The notes: generated by a model not told the origin, from the sequence alone. DNA of 64,000 bases from Malurus cyaneus samueli (GCA_009741485.1 CM019237.1:51696252-51760251); one strand, 5' to 3'; shown: positions 46,230 to 59,623, counted from the stretch's first letter. A program made the numbers and translations.

Positions 46230-46403
46230 GACAACAGTTCAGGGTCGTTTCAAAATGACTGCCAGGATCAACTTCACCAACTTTCATATTTCCAGTAGCA
46301 CTGAAAGTACAGAAGTTGGCTTGAAAGTGCCAAAACATTGCTTAATTGAAAACAAATACCTGTATTTCTTCATAGCAGCCAGCCTAGATGTCAGTAATTA
46401 ACA
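46230..46403 (+). other. weak exon-like block ending in a stop
   Basis: TTTTCCTCTGTTTCAG precedes it (good acceptor) and ACA|GTAAGT follows (strong donor). A frame through it reads TTVQGRFKMTARINFTNF and on to ...SLDVSN, then TAA two bases before the donor, so if translated this would be a last coding segment followed by a 3' UTR intron, which is unusual. The peptide is unknown to me. It more likely represents a non-coding exon or chance sites. Confidence 0.18.
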
Positions 46404-48173
46404 GTAAGTAATTGTACCACAGGCAGAATATTTACAGCTCTGCCACTCTATTTGCAATGCCTTTCATCTGAAAAAATCCATTTGCATTAAAATTAGTATA
46501 GTCTCTTTCTCTTTCACACTTAGGTGGTATCCATTACCATCAGACATTAAAAGGTTCTTTGCAGGGCACAAAGTCATCAGTCTACTCTTTGAATCTGGAT
46601 TTGTCTAAATTTGTATAGGCTACAACCTCTAAGGCTGCCTTGGGTATTAACTTCCTGTGATTAGTGGGACTTGTGTAGCTGACTCCCTTCAAAAGTTTAG
46701 ACAATTCCTTCTGTCTCTCATTGGTTTTTTTCCTTCCTGAAGAAAGACAACTCTTCATTATTAACACTTTACCATTAACTCAGAGAGTCCATATTCAAAG
46801 ACTTCAGAGGTTTCAGCCCTCCCTTGTTTCAGAATCCCAACAAAGCGGGGTCTGTTTTGTGTCTGCACTGTGATCAGGGACTTCTTGTGTGAGCAGAACA
46901 CTCAATGCCCCTTAAGCACAGGAAAACAAATTTATCACTCGAGCATTCCTTTAAGTAGCACACATGCCAAGGGAGCCCTTTCAAACACACAGTCCCAGAC
47001 TGCAATACTCATCATAGGTCTTAATAGACAGGTTGTGAATGAAGTCTAAAAAATGTTCAGCTTTTGACGTGGCATCTCCTGCAATAAATTTCATTATTTA
47101 GTACTGAAGGATGCAGTGCCTTGTCTTCTGTGCATGTAATGCTTTTGCCCTCGCCACATTCATCTTGTTCCAATAAGTTTAAGTCAGAGCTCAGTGTGTT
47201 GGGATGTCTGTCCCAGCAGCCCAGAAGGCCTATGTGTGATTGCTTAAAATAGCCAAATCCTCATCCACAGTGTGACAAATACCACCTACCCACCCCAAAT
47301 AACTCAGCAGAGTGGCGTAGCAGTGAGTCACACTTGCTCAGGGTAGCCAGGCTGCCTCCAGGCTGCCGCTGGCATTGATGGATTTGGAAGCAGAGCCGCA
47401 GGGAGCTGTCCCCTCCACATCCAGGAGATGTGCACAGCGAATGTAACACTTGGCTGCCTCTCCTCTGCCTTCCTGCAAACTTTGGGAACCCGTGAGAGGC
47501 TCTGCTGTCCCTCAGCCCTGGTCTATTTGTGCTTTTTGTCAGCACAGGACACTGGAGGTGGCTCTCCCCCTGTTCTGACTTCCATCTGGCTGCCACAGTC
47601 TGGCACGTTTCTCCTTGCTCACCGCCTGTAGGACCACACTCCAAACTGATCCCTAAAATAACTCAGCACAAAAAGTTTGGGGGGAGGACATTATCTTAAC
47701 CTGAGTTTGTTTGGCAGCCTCTGCACACTTCTGTATTGCTGCAGCCGGAGGGATGGGCAGCTGTGCTTCACAACTTTGGAAATGCTGCAACTCAAACCCA
47801 CAGCTGGCTTCTATATACATCACTACAGCTGTGGCCTAGGGCTCTGAAAACAGGCTGACACCAGAAACAAGGAGAAAACCTGACACTTTTACCCTTGGAA
47901 AGGGTGCAATGCAGTTAAGTCAATGACAGAAAATTTTTAAACCATAGAGAAGGCAAAGATCTTCCTGGTCTTACATTCCGCTCCATCTGTGCAAGAAAAG
48001 TTTTGCGTGTTGCTATATACCTAGGAGAAGGACAGAAAAAAACAGACGGGAAAAGACATCTCCTAAAAGGGTCCAAAAAGGACCTGGGCAGGGATTTGCA
48101 GTAATCTTTATTCTCTGCCTGTGCCTCTCAATCAGAGCTGCTAAGAGCCCCTTATCTGTTAACACACGTAAAT
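46404..48173. other. unique DNA
   Basis: GC-richer near 47250-47640 with overlapping frames on both strands, none recognisable. Confidence 0.4.
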
Positions 48174-48240
48174 TAAAAAAAAAAGCAAGCAAAAACTCAA
48201 ACAAACAAACAAACAGAAAAAAAAAAGAAAAGAAAAAACC
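48174..48240. repeat. A-rich / (CAAA)n low-complexity tract
   Basis: A-runs flank (CAAA)4 at about 48199-48217. The plus strand is over three-quarters A. Probably a decayed simple repeat. Confidence 0.88.
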
Positions 48241-49673
48241 CACAATAAAAATTCCTTAGGGGTGAATATCAGTTTTTCATACAGATACGGGGTCTGCACA
48301 TAGCAAGATAGAAGTGGAATAAAAGCAGAAAGGAGGGAGAGCAGCCCACAACACCCAATACCAGGGACCATAACTCCACTCACCACAAAACTTAAGAGCA
48401 GATATAATTCTTTTCACTTTGCTTATAAAAGAAAGTGGAGCTCTCTCACACACATTTTCTCACAGTCCTTCCTGCTCTTTTCCTCTGAGACTTCCCTCTT
48501 TAGTCAGTCATCTTTGTGGTGAATTTCTTTACGTTCAAACTGGCTAATCTCTCAAATTTTGAGGGACGCCTTTGTCAGACAAATTCTTGGGGATATAGCT
48601 TCTATTTGATGAAATCCAGAGTGTCTAAATTAACAAAGAACTGACTAAATTAATAAAGACTGACTAAAGATAAAATTCTTTTTTTGAACTGTAAATACTG
48701 CTTTACCAGCAGTCATTTTCAAGGAATCCTGTAATAGCTATGCTTCTACCTCTGTGTTCTGGTATATTACTTCTCAGCAAACAAGACTCTCAATTTATTA
48801 ATAGCACAATCCATGTTTATGTCTCATTGGGAATTTGGACCTTAGCCTGTGCACTTCCTACATCTGACCTTAAAAATTCCCAAACGTGTGGGTACCTTTA
48901 GAATTAATTTTCTCAAGCCAATCTAGGTTTTTCACTCTGAGTGTCCATGCAGCTCTCAGGCCCATGCCAAAGCCCTACACGAGGGAGGGAGCTGGTGGAG
49001 AAAGTGAGATCTGAAGGGTTCCTCTAGGAACTTGTACAGCCACAAAGCTGCTGGATGTCAACAGACCTCTGTGACATGAGGGAGTAACTTCTCCAAGGAG
49101 ATGTTTGCTGAAGGCTTCAAAGCTTTTTTAGCAAGTTGGTTTACTTTTCAAAACAGTAGACCAGCTCCTGTGAGACTGAAGTGTGTGGGGAAGGGTTGGT
49201 GTCTGTTGATGCTGCAGTTTTTCTTCTGCTGTGTGCTGCTATTCTCTGATGGAACAAAATCCAAATTTTTCCATAACTTTACACTGCAGAGGAGGAGAAA
49301 GCTGTCAGTGCTCTCAGGAGCTTGGGGTTCATCAGCCATGTCACTGGCCACTATGGATGGCTTTAAAACTGCTCCTCTCTGAGCTGACAGATACAGCAAC
49401 AAGGCATTCTAGCTCTGAAACATGTCAGGAATTCAAGTATTTTTCAGCTTCTTAGTCTTTCTGACAGTCACAGATTGATACAATTATTATATTAGGCAAA
49501 GTTCATGTCCAGAAGTTCAAATCAATTAATTTGTACACAAACAGATTTAACTAAACTAGAGGCACACCACGGCAAAATTCCTGGGGAAAGCTCAACTCAC
49601 TCTTTGGGAAAGACAGTGAAATGCTGCATACTGAATAGCTTTACACAATTTTAGGCATGAAAAAAAAAGATGA
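48241..49673. other. unique DNA
   Basis: Contains TATAAAAG at 48424-48431 with no exon-like frame after it, so no promoter is called. Nothing else recognised. Confidence 0.4.
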
Positions 49674-50090
49674 TGAGGAGTCTGGAGCATCTCCTGTGAG
49701 GAGGGACTGCAGGATCTGGGTCTGTTTAGTCTGGAGAAGACTGAGAGGGAATCTCATCAATACCTGCAGGGATCTCAAAGAGTGCCAAGAGCACGGTGCC
49801 AGACTCTGCAGTGGTGACCAGTGACAGGACGAGGAGGAATGGCCATAAATTAACACATGACAAGTTTCACCTCAGCATAAGAAAGAACTTCTGTACATTG
49901 GAGGTGGCAGAGCCCTGGAACAGCTGCCCAAGGAGGGCCTGGAGTCTCCCTCTCTGGAGACATCCCAAACCCACCTGGACACACTCCTGTGTCACCTGCT
50001 CCAGGTGACCCTGCCTTGGCAGGAGAGCTGGACTGGAGGATCTCCAGAGGTCCCCTCAAACCCTCCAAACAGTTCTGTGTTTCTGTGAAA
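49674..50090 (+). mobile_element. CR1 LINE, ~415 bp, third subfamily
   Basis: Starts in ORF2 (GAGGAGTCTGGAGCATCTCC, CTGGAGAAGACTGAGAGGGAATCTC), shows GGAGGTGGCAGAGCCCTGGAACAG and GAGACATCCCAAACCCACCTGGACACACTCCTG, and ends CTCCAGAGGTCCCCTCAAACCC...GTTCTGTGTTTCTGTGAA. Same subfamily as 29866-30112. The reverse transcriptase frame is broken by stops (for example TGA and TAA near 49815-49850). Confidence 0.93.
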
Positions 50091-51235
50091 ACACACACCC
50101 CAAAACCACAGCAGATTTAACAGTGTTCAGGTGTGAAAGTCAGGGGAGGTCTGGGGTGAGAGTCAATTTGCACAGACACTAAGAGTCTTTAAGCATCAGT
50201 GCCAGGACACATGTGACAATGCTATCACCTCTCTGCTCACAGGTGAGAGCGGAAAATCCTGAAGTGGTGAATCCTGATGCTGCTGAAAATTCTGAGAGCT
50301 CAACTCCCATCCATTTCTCAGGACTTCATTAGTCAACCATCTAATTAAACACATAATCTTCAAGGTGCTTTAAGCAGGTTCATACATTCTCGAAAGCTAA
50401 TGGGTGCAAATTCAATTATAAAAAATAAACCCAAAATGTCATATTGGGCTAAACCCATATATTTTTTATAAGTTTGTGTATACTTGTATTGTGGGCTTCA
50501 TGACAAATCATATTCAGCCATAGGAGTCATCAATTCTCTCCAAAAAAGTGTTACTAAATTATGTGTTCACACTGAGGACACTCCAAGGATGTTGGATAAT
50601 GCAACACCAAATTAAAACTTTGGGTATTGTGTACTACACCATAACTTTATTTAATTAATGGGTATAGCAAGAAAAGGTAGAGTTGAAATTCAAACTGAAC
50701 GGAGTGAAACAATGAACGCGCTCCAGTAGTGAGATATCATAACAGCAATGGATCAAGCCAGAATTGAAAGAATTGCTTAATTTATGCCTTTGACAAGCTT
50801 AACCACACACAAAACAAACTGTCATCGCCTTTTACTCTTTATCTTCAACAATTAGCAGAGTTAATGACTCCTTTTGCTTTCTGCATGAGACAAGATGTGA
50901 TCCAATCCCCACTGGAAAAGAGTTCACACAATACAAGGAAATGCACAAAGGGGAAGGTGATCCCTTTTATCTCCTGGTGTTTATCTGGAGTTATTCTCCC
51001 CAAGCCCAGTCAAACACTGTGGTGTATCTCACTATTTGGAAACTCCTTTGGAGCTCAGAACAAACTGGATCTTTCATGCTGGCCTTCAAAGAGATCTTTT
51101 CATGGTTCTCCCTATAATATCCTGAGAATTACACAGATCTCTTTACAGAAACACATGCAAGGAGCGCCACTGGTTTACAAAGACTGAGTCCATGAAAGAA
51201 ATGAATATAAAGTCGACAGAATTACAAAATGAATG
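50091..51235. other. unique AT-rich DNA
   Basis: Nothing recognised. Confidence 0.35.
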
Positions 51236-51620
51236 AGAGTAGGGACAGCAGCAGGCATCAAAGAGCTGGGAGTCAGGAAAGCATTTGATAAAGTGCCCCT
51301 CCAAATATTATTTCCCATTAGCTCAGACATAAATACTGTCACAAGAACTGTCTGAAGGACTGTAAACATGGAATAATAATAGACAAAGGGGTTGTGTCTC
51401 ATATGCTTCCTATTGAGCCAACGGGTAGCTCTCATTTCATGGAGCATCTCTACTTGTGATGTACAAAGGGGAATAAAACAGCTGGTTAATAAAATATGTA
51501 GATAACATTAAGATGAGAGGAGAGGGAAGGGAAACAGAAATGAGAGAAAGAGAAATAATAAAAAGAGCCCTGGAGAGCTTAGAAATATGGGCAGGAAATA
51601 AGTGAGGCGCAGCTCTGAAT
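51236..51620 (+). mobile_element. ancient CR1/L3 reverse transcriptase remnant
   Basis: RKAFDKVPL (51275-51301) matches the LINE motif SKAFDTV. About 195 bases later YVDNIKM (51495) sits where CR1 has FADDTKL, the catalytic YxDD-type box; and in the same frame IIKRALESLEIWAGNK (51552-51602) matches IQRDLDRLEKWADRNL. Order and local frame agree with CR1 ORF2, but a frameshift separates the first block from the other two and about 100 bases or more are missing between them. The catalytic second aspartate is replaced by Asn, and the copy ends in a stop. It is much older than the other CR1 copies and has no preserved 3' tail. Confidence 0.6.
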
Positions 51621-54167
51621 CCCCTGCAATATCAGTTCTATTCTTGGTTTCAAAATTAGGTGGGACCAGTTGAAGACAAGGACTGATCAGCCATGAATTC
51701 TGTGTTTCTGTTCCTTTTATGCACTAACTTCACAAGGAGATATCTCTGAATTGGTATTAACAACCACTGAAGGGGACATAGTGAAAACAGGTGATTTATG
51801 CTTTCTGAGAGCGAAGTCCAGCTTGGGGGAAGTTATCCCTGAAGCAATAATTGAAATATTTCTATTTCAAAGCCTCTGATGTTCTCCAATATCCTGCTGG
51901 ATAATGACTCAATCCCTTATCAAGGTTTTGCTTGTGTTTCACAGCTCATCTAAACAAGACACTGCAGTAAACACCTTCTGTTCCAACAAAAATAACCTGA
52001 AGGAAAGCCTTTGGGGCCTGTACCTGGATGCAGACTTTTGGTAGTCCTCAGCAGATTCCTTCCATGATTCCCCATGGCTCTGATCTATGTTCCTCCAGTC
52101 AGTAAACAAAGGGTTGAAGCAGTTCTGGCATTGACCAGTTTGGCATTTCAATGCCATCTCTGAGCTGTGCTGATAGGCAAGCAAAAGGCAAATGCACTGA
52201 GTTATGCAAGATTACAGAAAGACAAATTATGAGAAACAATTTTTTTTTTCTGGGGGGGGTAACAAAAAGGGAACATTTAATTTCCTCTTTGTCTCTAATT
52301 GCAAAGTGATGCTTAGCAAACACTGCTCTCAAAGCATTAAATGTATGGCTATAAAATGGAGCACAGCTGGCAAACTGAGTATTTCTTACTGACACATAGA
52401 TTTATGACCTCATTGGAAATACCTTGGGTAACAACAAAGCAAATAAATTATGCCATCAGTGGTGTAATTGTCACCTTGCCACCTCAGTGCTGTTAGTCAG
52501 CACGGCATCAGCTGCGAGTGAGTATCAAATATACCAAAGCTCCACTTCAATTACAAAATGGAAGTGATAACAACTCCTAATCCCCTTCTTGTTCCCCTTT
52601 TCAAATATAAATAAATGCTCAAGAAGAGGCCCTGATCCTGGACAGGGCTGGGAGAGCCAAAGGGAGGGAACCTGCCCAGTCAAGCTGTCTTTCACCAGGC
52701 AAACTTTGCTCATCTCTCCCATCCATGTCTTTGCACCAAACTAAACGCTTTCCAGTGCCTGTTTCTCAGAATTCACATCTGAGACTTCCTTCAGTATTTT
52801 ATGTGGTGTATTGTATGAGACTCACTCCCCCAGACATTCTATCTCTAACCAGAAATGGCAGGGCAGGGTGAATTTTGGGGGGAAAATGCATCACTCAGCT
52901 CATCTTAGCATTGAAATGATTGGAGCACAAATCAGCTTCGCTCGGATGAGTGTCTGGGTCAGCAGCATCCCTGCAATGCAGATCAGCCTCAGCAGCTCCC
53001 TGGGAGTGCTGTTGACAGTGTTACTTTTCTCCGTATGAGTTTGTTAATCACAAGAACCAGGGTGTTAGAAACCCTGCCATCCCTGCTCGTTGTGCATTTC
53101 CTTGCTGCGTGGCGACGGCACGGCACCAGACACTGATCCAGCAACATTCGTGACCCTCTCTTGGGACACCCTGGGAGGCACCCCTGGAACAGTGCTGCTG
53201 TTCCAGCTGTTCCAGCTGCCTGGGTGAAACTGGAGACAGGGGTAGACAAGTGTGTTAACACAGGGGAATGAGGGGGTGAAACATTACAGCACAAGTGGCC
53301 TAAAAATAAAACTACGGCTGGAGCACAGCTGAACAGAGTGGGACTCTGGGTGAGGGCGAACTGAACTAGGAAACATTCAATCATGACCTTTGGGTCACAA
53401 GGGGCGTAGAGCTCCCTACGGCAGGAACTAGAAAGGCTGGGCTTTGTTTCTCTGGGCTGCAGCCTTTGCTAGATCAAACACTGGGAGCTGGCAGCCGCAA
53501 GGGGAACAGACTGTGTTGAAGCTGCTTTTCATTGAAGTGTCAACAAGCCAGTCTGTTCCCCAGCTCAAACCAATTGTTGATTTTGCTGTTGCTAGGATCT
53601 GGCGTCCTCAAATGGGGCTTTAGGGGAGCCTCTAGGAGGGGCACTGACTGGCACTGCTGAAATTCCTCGGGATCAAATGACTCCTTTAGAAACTGCTGTC
53701 CAAACTGCGGTAGTGCTCCACAAACACTCAGCAGGGAAAAAAAATAGCAGGAGAAGTCTCCAGGAAAGCACCTCTTGGGCAATGTCCTCTCTCCAGTGAT
53801 ACCCTGAACTCTGTGAAATTCCATCTTTATCAGTCATTAAACTGCCCTGAGTAGTTCACTCTGGGGCACCATCCCTGCAAGCTCTCTTTTTCATTTTTCT
53901 GTGCTATTTTTCTGTGTCACACCATAGCAAGGAACATCCATAACCCAAAATTCACTGTGGGGTGCTTAGAAAATTCTCCTGAAAGAGAAGAGGCTCTGAG
54001 TTCAAACACGTAATATCCAAATCAAGGCAATGATTTTAATTTGTTTTCCTCTTATGGGCTTGGGTGAGCTTCCAGGCAATGGTGTGGAGGGGACAAAGGG
54101 ACTGTAATCAAATCCTACTGTTTAACATACTTCATTGTCCGCCAAGACACATTTGGGACCATGACGG
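51621..54167. other. unique DNA
   Basis: T- and G-runs at 52241-52259. A 131-codon minus-strand frame at 52989-53384 has no recognised motif. GC-richer at 53050-53450. Confidence 0.4.
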
Positions 54168-54292
54168 AAGGAAGGACTTGAGGCTAGGGCTAGAACAGCC
54201 TGATCTAGTGGAAGATGCCCATGCCTATGGCATGGGTTTGGAACCGGATGATCTTTAAAGCCCCTTCCTACCCAAACCATTCTATGATTAAA
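54168..54292 (+). mobile_element. CR1 LINE 3' fragment
   Basis: AGGAAGGACTTGAGGCTAGGG is diverged, followed by CTAGTGGAAGATGCCCATGCC, GGATGATCTTTAAAGCCCC and CCAAACCATTCTATGATTAAAA. About 125 bp, related to the copy at 661-800 (both read CTAGTGGAAGATG). Confidence 0.9.
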
Positions 54293-57200
54293 ACATTTCC
54301 ACAAGTTCTTTTCCCCTTCAAACAGCCCTTCAGGGTAGGAGGATGGACAGACTGGGTCATACAGACCCAGACAGATTGGGTCTTTCTTTGATTCCTAATA
54401 CCTGGAGTGAAATCCATATGAATTCATCAATACTCTGGAAATGATCAGCACTGCACTTTTGGAAAAGGAGTGTCCACCTCTCCCAACTTTGTGGAAGGAA
54501 AGTGCTGCTGGAATAAGCTGCAGCTGCTCCCTGCCCAGCCCTTCATTACAGCCCTCCACCAAAGCTCAGTGTTTTGATTTGGTTCAATAGGCAGGAATGA
54601 AACATTCAAACTGAAGAATGGCCAAGCATTTTGTTTAGGTCAAATGAAACACCCCGACCTTTCCAAACACGCTGTTCCCCGAGCAGCTGAATTAATGAAG
54701 CCTGTTTTCTAATGACTTTTTTCCTTCATTCTGCTTCCCACCCCCCTGCCCTGGCATCATGTTGGTTCCCTGATAGCTAATAAATGGGAAGGAGGAAAGG
54801 AGGGAAGGACAAATCAACCTTTGCCTCAAGAGGAGCACTAACAGTTCTTCTCATGCCTCACTATCAATTTTCAGAAAATCTATCCCTGAGGACACTATCC
54901 CATGACAACCTGGAATGGGAGAAACTGGTCTGTATTCTAAAGTAATTAAGGTTAGAAAAATAGGTGTGTACACACAAAGACTGGTAGCTATGCACCACAG
55001 GAATAAAAATATCTAATTTGTTTGTTTATTTGTTTCCCCTAAAATGGCAGTGTTTCCATTGTTACCACTGTGTGAACCAAATGCCAAAGTATCAGAATTG
55101 CCCGTTCTGGTCATAATTGTGACAGACCCATCTCTGTGGTCCCCATGAACACAGGCAAGATGAGGAAGTATGTACCTGAGGAATGCATTGACCCATCTGC
55201 TGTGGACCTTGCAGTGATGGAGACTGTGGCCAGTAACTCAGAAGATAGTTATAAGGATGTCTATGACTCTATGTCAACTCTGTGCTGTATAGAAAAATGA
55301 CCCTTCAGTAATTTGTCCAGAAAATTTTCTTTAAAACAAAATCAAACCATAAGTGATCTCTTTTTCTACTAAATAAATAAGTGAAAGCAGAAACATATAT
55401 TGGAACATGTCATATCAGTGTTAACTTGGAGAATGATATCACAACCTGCTCTTTGTTTTAACGTGGGCACAGCCCCAGCTGAGCAACATTGCTTTGAAAT
55501 GGAGCTGATAAACTGGTCTCCAGATCTGAACAAAATCCCCTTGCCATCTCACGTGCCTGCATGCTGGGCTGACTGTCCCATCCTGCCACCTGAGCAGTCC
55601 ATGTCTGTGACAAGATCCATGTGCTCCTACAGGCTGCCTGAGATGACAGGTCCTGGTGGCTTTTGGCTGCAATCTGTAACTCTAACTCTCTTCTCCATGG
55701 GCAAGGGTTGAGCTTGTAGTGCTTGCTCCTTGGGCCTGAGCTACCTGAGCCAGTGCCCACCTGGAAACCACCGTGCCAACACCACATCCTAACCTAATCA
55801 CTTATTCTAACTCAGTTTTCGATCAGAGTTGGTTTATAACTGCCGTACTGGGAGCCCAGAGGGATTTGTATTTATCTGCACTCTTTTTTTTTTTTTAATC
55901 TACACGTTTCTAAGTGCCAACTGTGTGGATTTCCCCCTCAGAAGAATGAGCAGGCAGTGGTTTGAGAGGTTCCTGACAAATTGCCAGAACAGGGGAAAGA
56001 GGGTTTGCAAACATCTTCTACCATGATCTTACAGCAACTGCTGAGTTCTCCGTATTAAGTTCTTCAGGACAAAGTCTTTGTCCTTGTCTTGCAGTTGAAT
56101 AATTATGTGGTCCTCTCTGTGTCATTCAGGGGACCTTGCAGAATTCCTTATTGTGACACTGATGCAGCTCAGGACAGCAGGAGAGGTTCAGGGAAGGGAG
56201 GAGATGAAACTTGGCAGAGTCGTTCACCTTTGCTTCTTGGGGCAGCACATGGGGGCTCTTCCAAGAGCCTAAAAGGGTGGGAGCTGCATGTCCTATGAGG
56301 ACAGTGTGCTGCCCAAGCAAGAGTTACTCCCCTGTCCATGAGCCCTGTGAAGCCTTGGAGAAGGTGAAGGCATTATTTACCTCTCAGGGACAAGTAATTT
56401 AACTGGTGGACTTTTTTAAAGAGTGTGTGGAATCACACACAACGTGCCTGTAAATGCAGAGGCATTCCCCTGCACACGCAGAGGATCCAGCACTCTCAGG
56501 ACTTCCTTGGATCCACACTATGAAACAAGAGAGAAGAAAAAGTGCCACAGTTCATGCAACACTGGCATGTGTAGGACACTTTCTAAATGGAAAACTCAAA
56601 GCCTGGCAGCACCTTGGAGGCTGAAAAACCTCCAAGGAAGAAAAAGTGTATTTGTGTTTATCCTTGTAAATATTCCTGAGAACACTATTTTTGGTCCTGG
56701 CCACGCAGCTGAGGCTGACCATACACAACCTTGGCAGAAAAGGAGTTTCTTTCCCAAACATCTGGCTTTCATCTGGGCAGATACACTCAGCCAGGCCTCT
56801 TAATTTATGAACCTCACCTGCACCTCTGTCCCTGTGTCTCTCTGCCTGTGGGAGCAGGCAGGGCTGAGTGTCTGCTGTACATTATGTATAGCAAAAGTTC
56901 AAAAATGAACTTAATTAGCTCCTGCTCCCAGCTACAGTGGTACCAGTGCAGTGAGATTTCAGTAACTTAGAGAAATGATTGCTGGGTTTATACAGGTGTT
57001 AGTTAGAGCACAGCTGAGCCCAGGGAAAACATGCACATAGAAAATATTCACAGAGAGTGGCAACCTAACTAATTCTAATACCTAACAAAAACCCTGCCTG
57101 CGCAATGGATGTCACTGTGCATTAAAATACATTACAAAATAATTAAACACAGATACATTTGTTGCAAGTTTGACACTGGAGGGAAAAAAGGATGTTTAAA

Positions 57201-57494
57201 TGTCCACCCCACCCTGCCACCTCTTGGAGTTAAGAGCTCAGTGCCTGTACTACGTGTTGGTAATAAGTAGGGGAGTGAACCACGGTCTCCCGGCGTTAGA
57301 GGAAGGCAGGAAAGGACAGAAGGGGCCTGGGAATGACACATCACAACCAAAAACCATGCAGATTTGTTTTCCACATAAATCTCTGCAGTTCCCAGTCAGA
57401 AAGGCAAAAGATGAGCCTGTGTTGATGAAAATGGCTGGGGAGCTCTTTGGTTTATCAGCTCCAGCAGGGGAAAATGCATAAGCTGTATGGCTTG
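54293..57494. other. unique DNA, no firm gene
   Basis: T-run at 55885-55897. A short polar frame at 55145-55302 (51 codons, MNTGKMRKYVPEEC...) draws the eye but lacks splice support. Overlapping frames at 55.4-55.8 kb and 56.4-56.8 kb are unrecognised. Confidence 0.4.
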
Positions 57495-57620
57495 CTTTAT
57501 ATAAAAACTAAACTGTATTTATATATTTTAATATATATTTATACATTTAATTAATTATATTTATTGATTTTATGATTGTATGCATGTACACTTACAGATA
57601 GCTATATAGTTACATGTTTA
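57495..57620. repeat. AT-rich low-complexity DNA
   Basis: TATATATTTTAATATATATTTATAC-type sequence over about 120 bases with several self-complementary patches (TTAATTAATTATA). No clear period. Confidence 0.75.
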
Positions 57621-59471
57621 TGAACAAATGGTCAGCAGGATTCATCAAGCCACATGCTCCTGCATTAAGCCAACAAGGTTTGTCAGTGCAAAACACATCC
57701 CTTGTCCCAGGGAGATCAGCTCACTGAAGCAGGTGTTATATTTGAAAATCTGCTATTTGCTCCTCCAGATCTTCTAATCAAAAGAGATCAGATGTGCCTA
57801 TGTTTGCTGATGTATATGCAGCCCTTATGTTTTCTTTCCTATAATTTTATGGGGTTTGGCACTACAGCTGGTTAGTGAGCCCTCTTCCTCTCACTTCAGT
57901 TTGAAGATTTCTGGTATGTGGATGTTTGAACCACAGGGAGTAGCAAGGGTAGAACTGTGCCAGTGAAATCCCTGGTTGCTGCAGGAACCTGCAGCACAGT
58001 TTGGCTGCTGAGTACTCGGTGGAACCTGAACAAGCACTTCTTGCTAAGTGGGTAGAGAAAGAAGAGTTAAAATGAGCAGGGTCATTTCAGCAATTCCTCA
58101 CACAATTATTCCTCCTCTGCCTTTTCCAGGACAGATGCTTGTGGCAAAATTTCCTCTATTAGCTCCTCAGCCCAGACCAAAGTTATATTATGGCTTCTTG
58201 CTTTGCTTCAAGAGAAGGAAGCAGTTGTCTTCAATGCTGTACATGCAGGAAACAAATTAAGGTGATATTTCAGAAGTTTAAGGTGATGGTTCTCACTCTC
58301 AGAGTCTACTTGGAGAGGCAAAGGGCTCCTCGAGTTCAGTCAGGAGCAGCTCAGAGACAGACAAGGTGAGGCTGGGGCTGGGTTGGCGAGTCTGCATGCC
58401 TTGCAAACAAGGGATTTATGGAAATTCAGCATGCAGGGTGCAGGAAGTTGGCTTGGAAGCACACAAGGAAGAAACCGAGGGAGCTGGCTGGAATGTTTCT
58501 GGGATTTACAAATCTTCTTCCCCCAAAGGGAACAGATACTAACAAAGGAACACGAAGGGGAATGTGTTTAACTTAGCAGGGAAGAAAAACAGAGAACAGC
58601 AAAGAGTAAGAGCACAGAAGGGACAGGAATGGAACTGACTGGACTTGGGCAAATGGGAAGCTCAAGAGAACTGGGGATTTCATGCAAGCTCTGAGCATGT
58701 GAGCACCGTGGTCTGCTCAGGGAAGACAGATGGGGTGAGAATGGAGCAGTACAGAAGAGAAGAGCTGGTAGGACCTGGGGAGATGAAATTGTGTCTAGCA
58801 TGACATGAGAGCAACATAAAAAATGCTCCGTCATACTCTTACAGGGACTGCCTGACATTTTTCCTTGGGCAAAGGACTAATTAGTTGTGGGGAGCGGTAG
58901 CACAGACTTTCCTTTGTCTACTCTGAAACTCAAAAAATTGGAGCTAGGACTACTTAAATATATTTTTTAACATAATGTACAGCAAAACAGGAAACAAGTT
59001 AAACAGAGATTGATTTGTTCATTTAACTCTCCCACCTGTTCCTCCTCTGGACACATCTCTGGGTGGCCTGATTTCACTTTCCAGGAAGAAGTAACTCGAC
59101 TTCAGTCTTTCTTTCTTGGCAAGAAGATCTTGCACCTCCCCATCATAAAACCATCTGAAATCAGAGAGAAAATGGTTTTGAAGCATCATCACATCACTTA
59201 TGATAATACAGGCTTCAGATATGAAAAACAAAATTTTCATTCTTTTTTTTTCATTGTGCTAAAGGAATTTTGAATGGTTTATAAATTTGACTACCTGTAA
59301 TATTGATTTTGTAAGCCAAACAGGTTCATATGCCTGAAATAAAAAGGGATAAAAGTGGTTCCACATTCATTAAATCTTAAAATTCAGCCATTTGCCATTA
59401 GTTTCTCAGATAAGTGTGTGTCTGTATTTGCCTAATGGCAAAATAATTTAAAATCTATAGTGGCAATAGTT
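57621..59471. other. unique DNA
   Basis: Nothing recognised; purine-rich 58570-58800. Confidence 0.35.
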
Positions 59472-59523
59472 AAACAGTGCAAAGAAGATAAACAGTGCAA
59501 AGAAAATAAACAGTGCTAAAATT
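59472..59523. repeat. 18-bp tandem repeat, ~3 copies
   Basis: AAACAGTGCAAAGAAGAT, then AAACAGTGCAAAGAAAAT, then a partial AAACAGTGCTAAAAT. A small minisatellite with one and a few differences between units. Confidence 0.85.
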
Positions 59524-59623
59524 TTGAATCTGACTTGATTGTACTGGGTTGGATTTTCTCTTATATGTACATACACACAAAAAATGAGTTCCTAAAATAA
59601 GTGTGCAGTGGTGTGCATTTTAG

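Noticed and set aside
48424..48431. TATAAAAG as a promoter
   Set aside because: No start-codon frame, exon border or GC change follows; AT-rich DNA yields such strings by chance.
55145..55302. 51-codon polar frame MNTGKMRKYVPEEC...
   Set aside because: No acceptor, promoter or recognisable family; upstream frame is stopped by TGA.
41316..55410. Similar strings AATAAATAAGTGAA...ACATATATTGG at 41323 and 55374
   Set aside because: Match is about 30 bases with a gap in AT-rich DNA and does not extend; likely coincidence.
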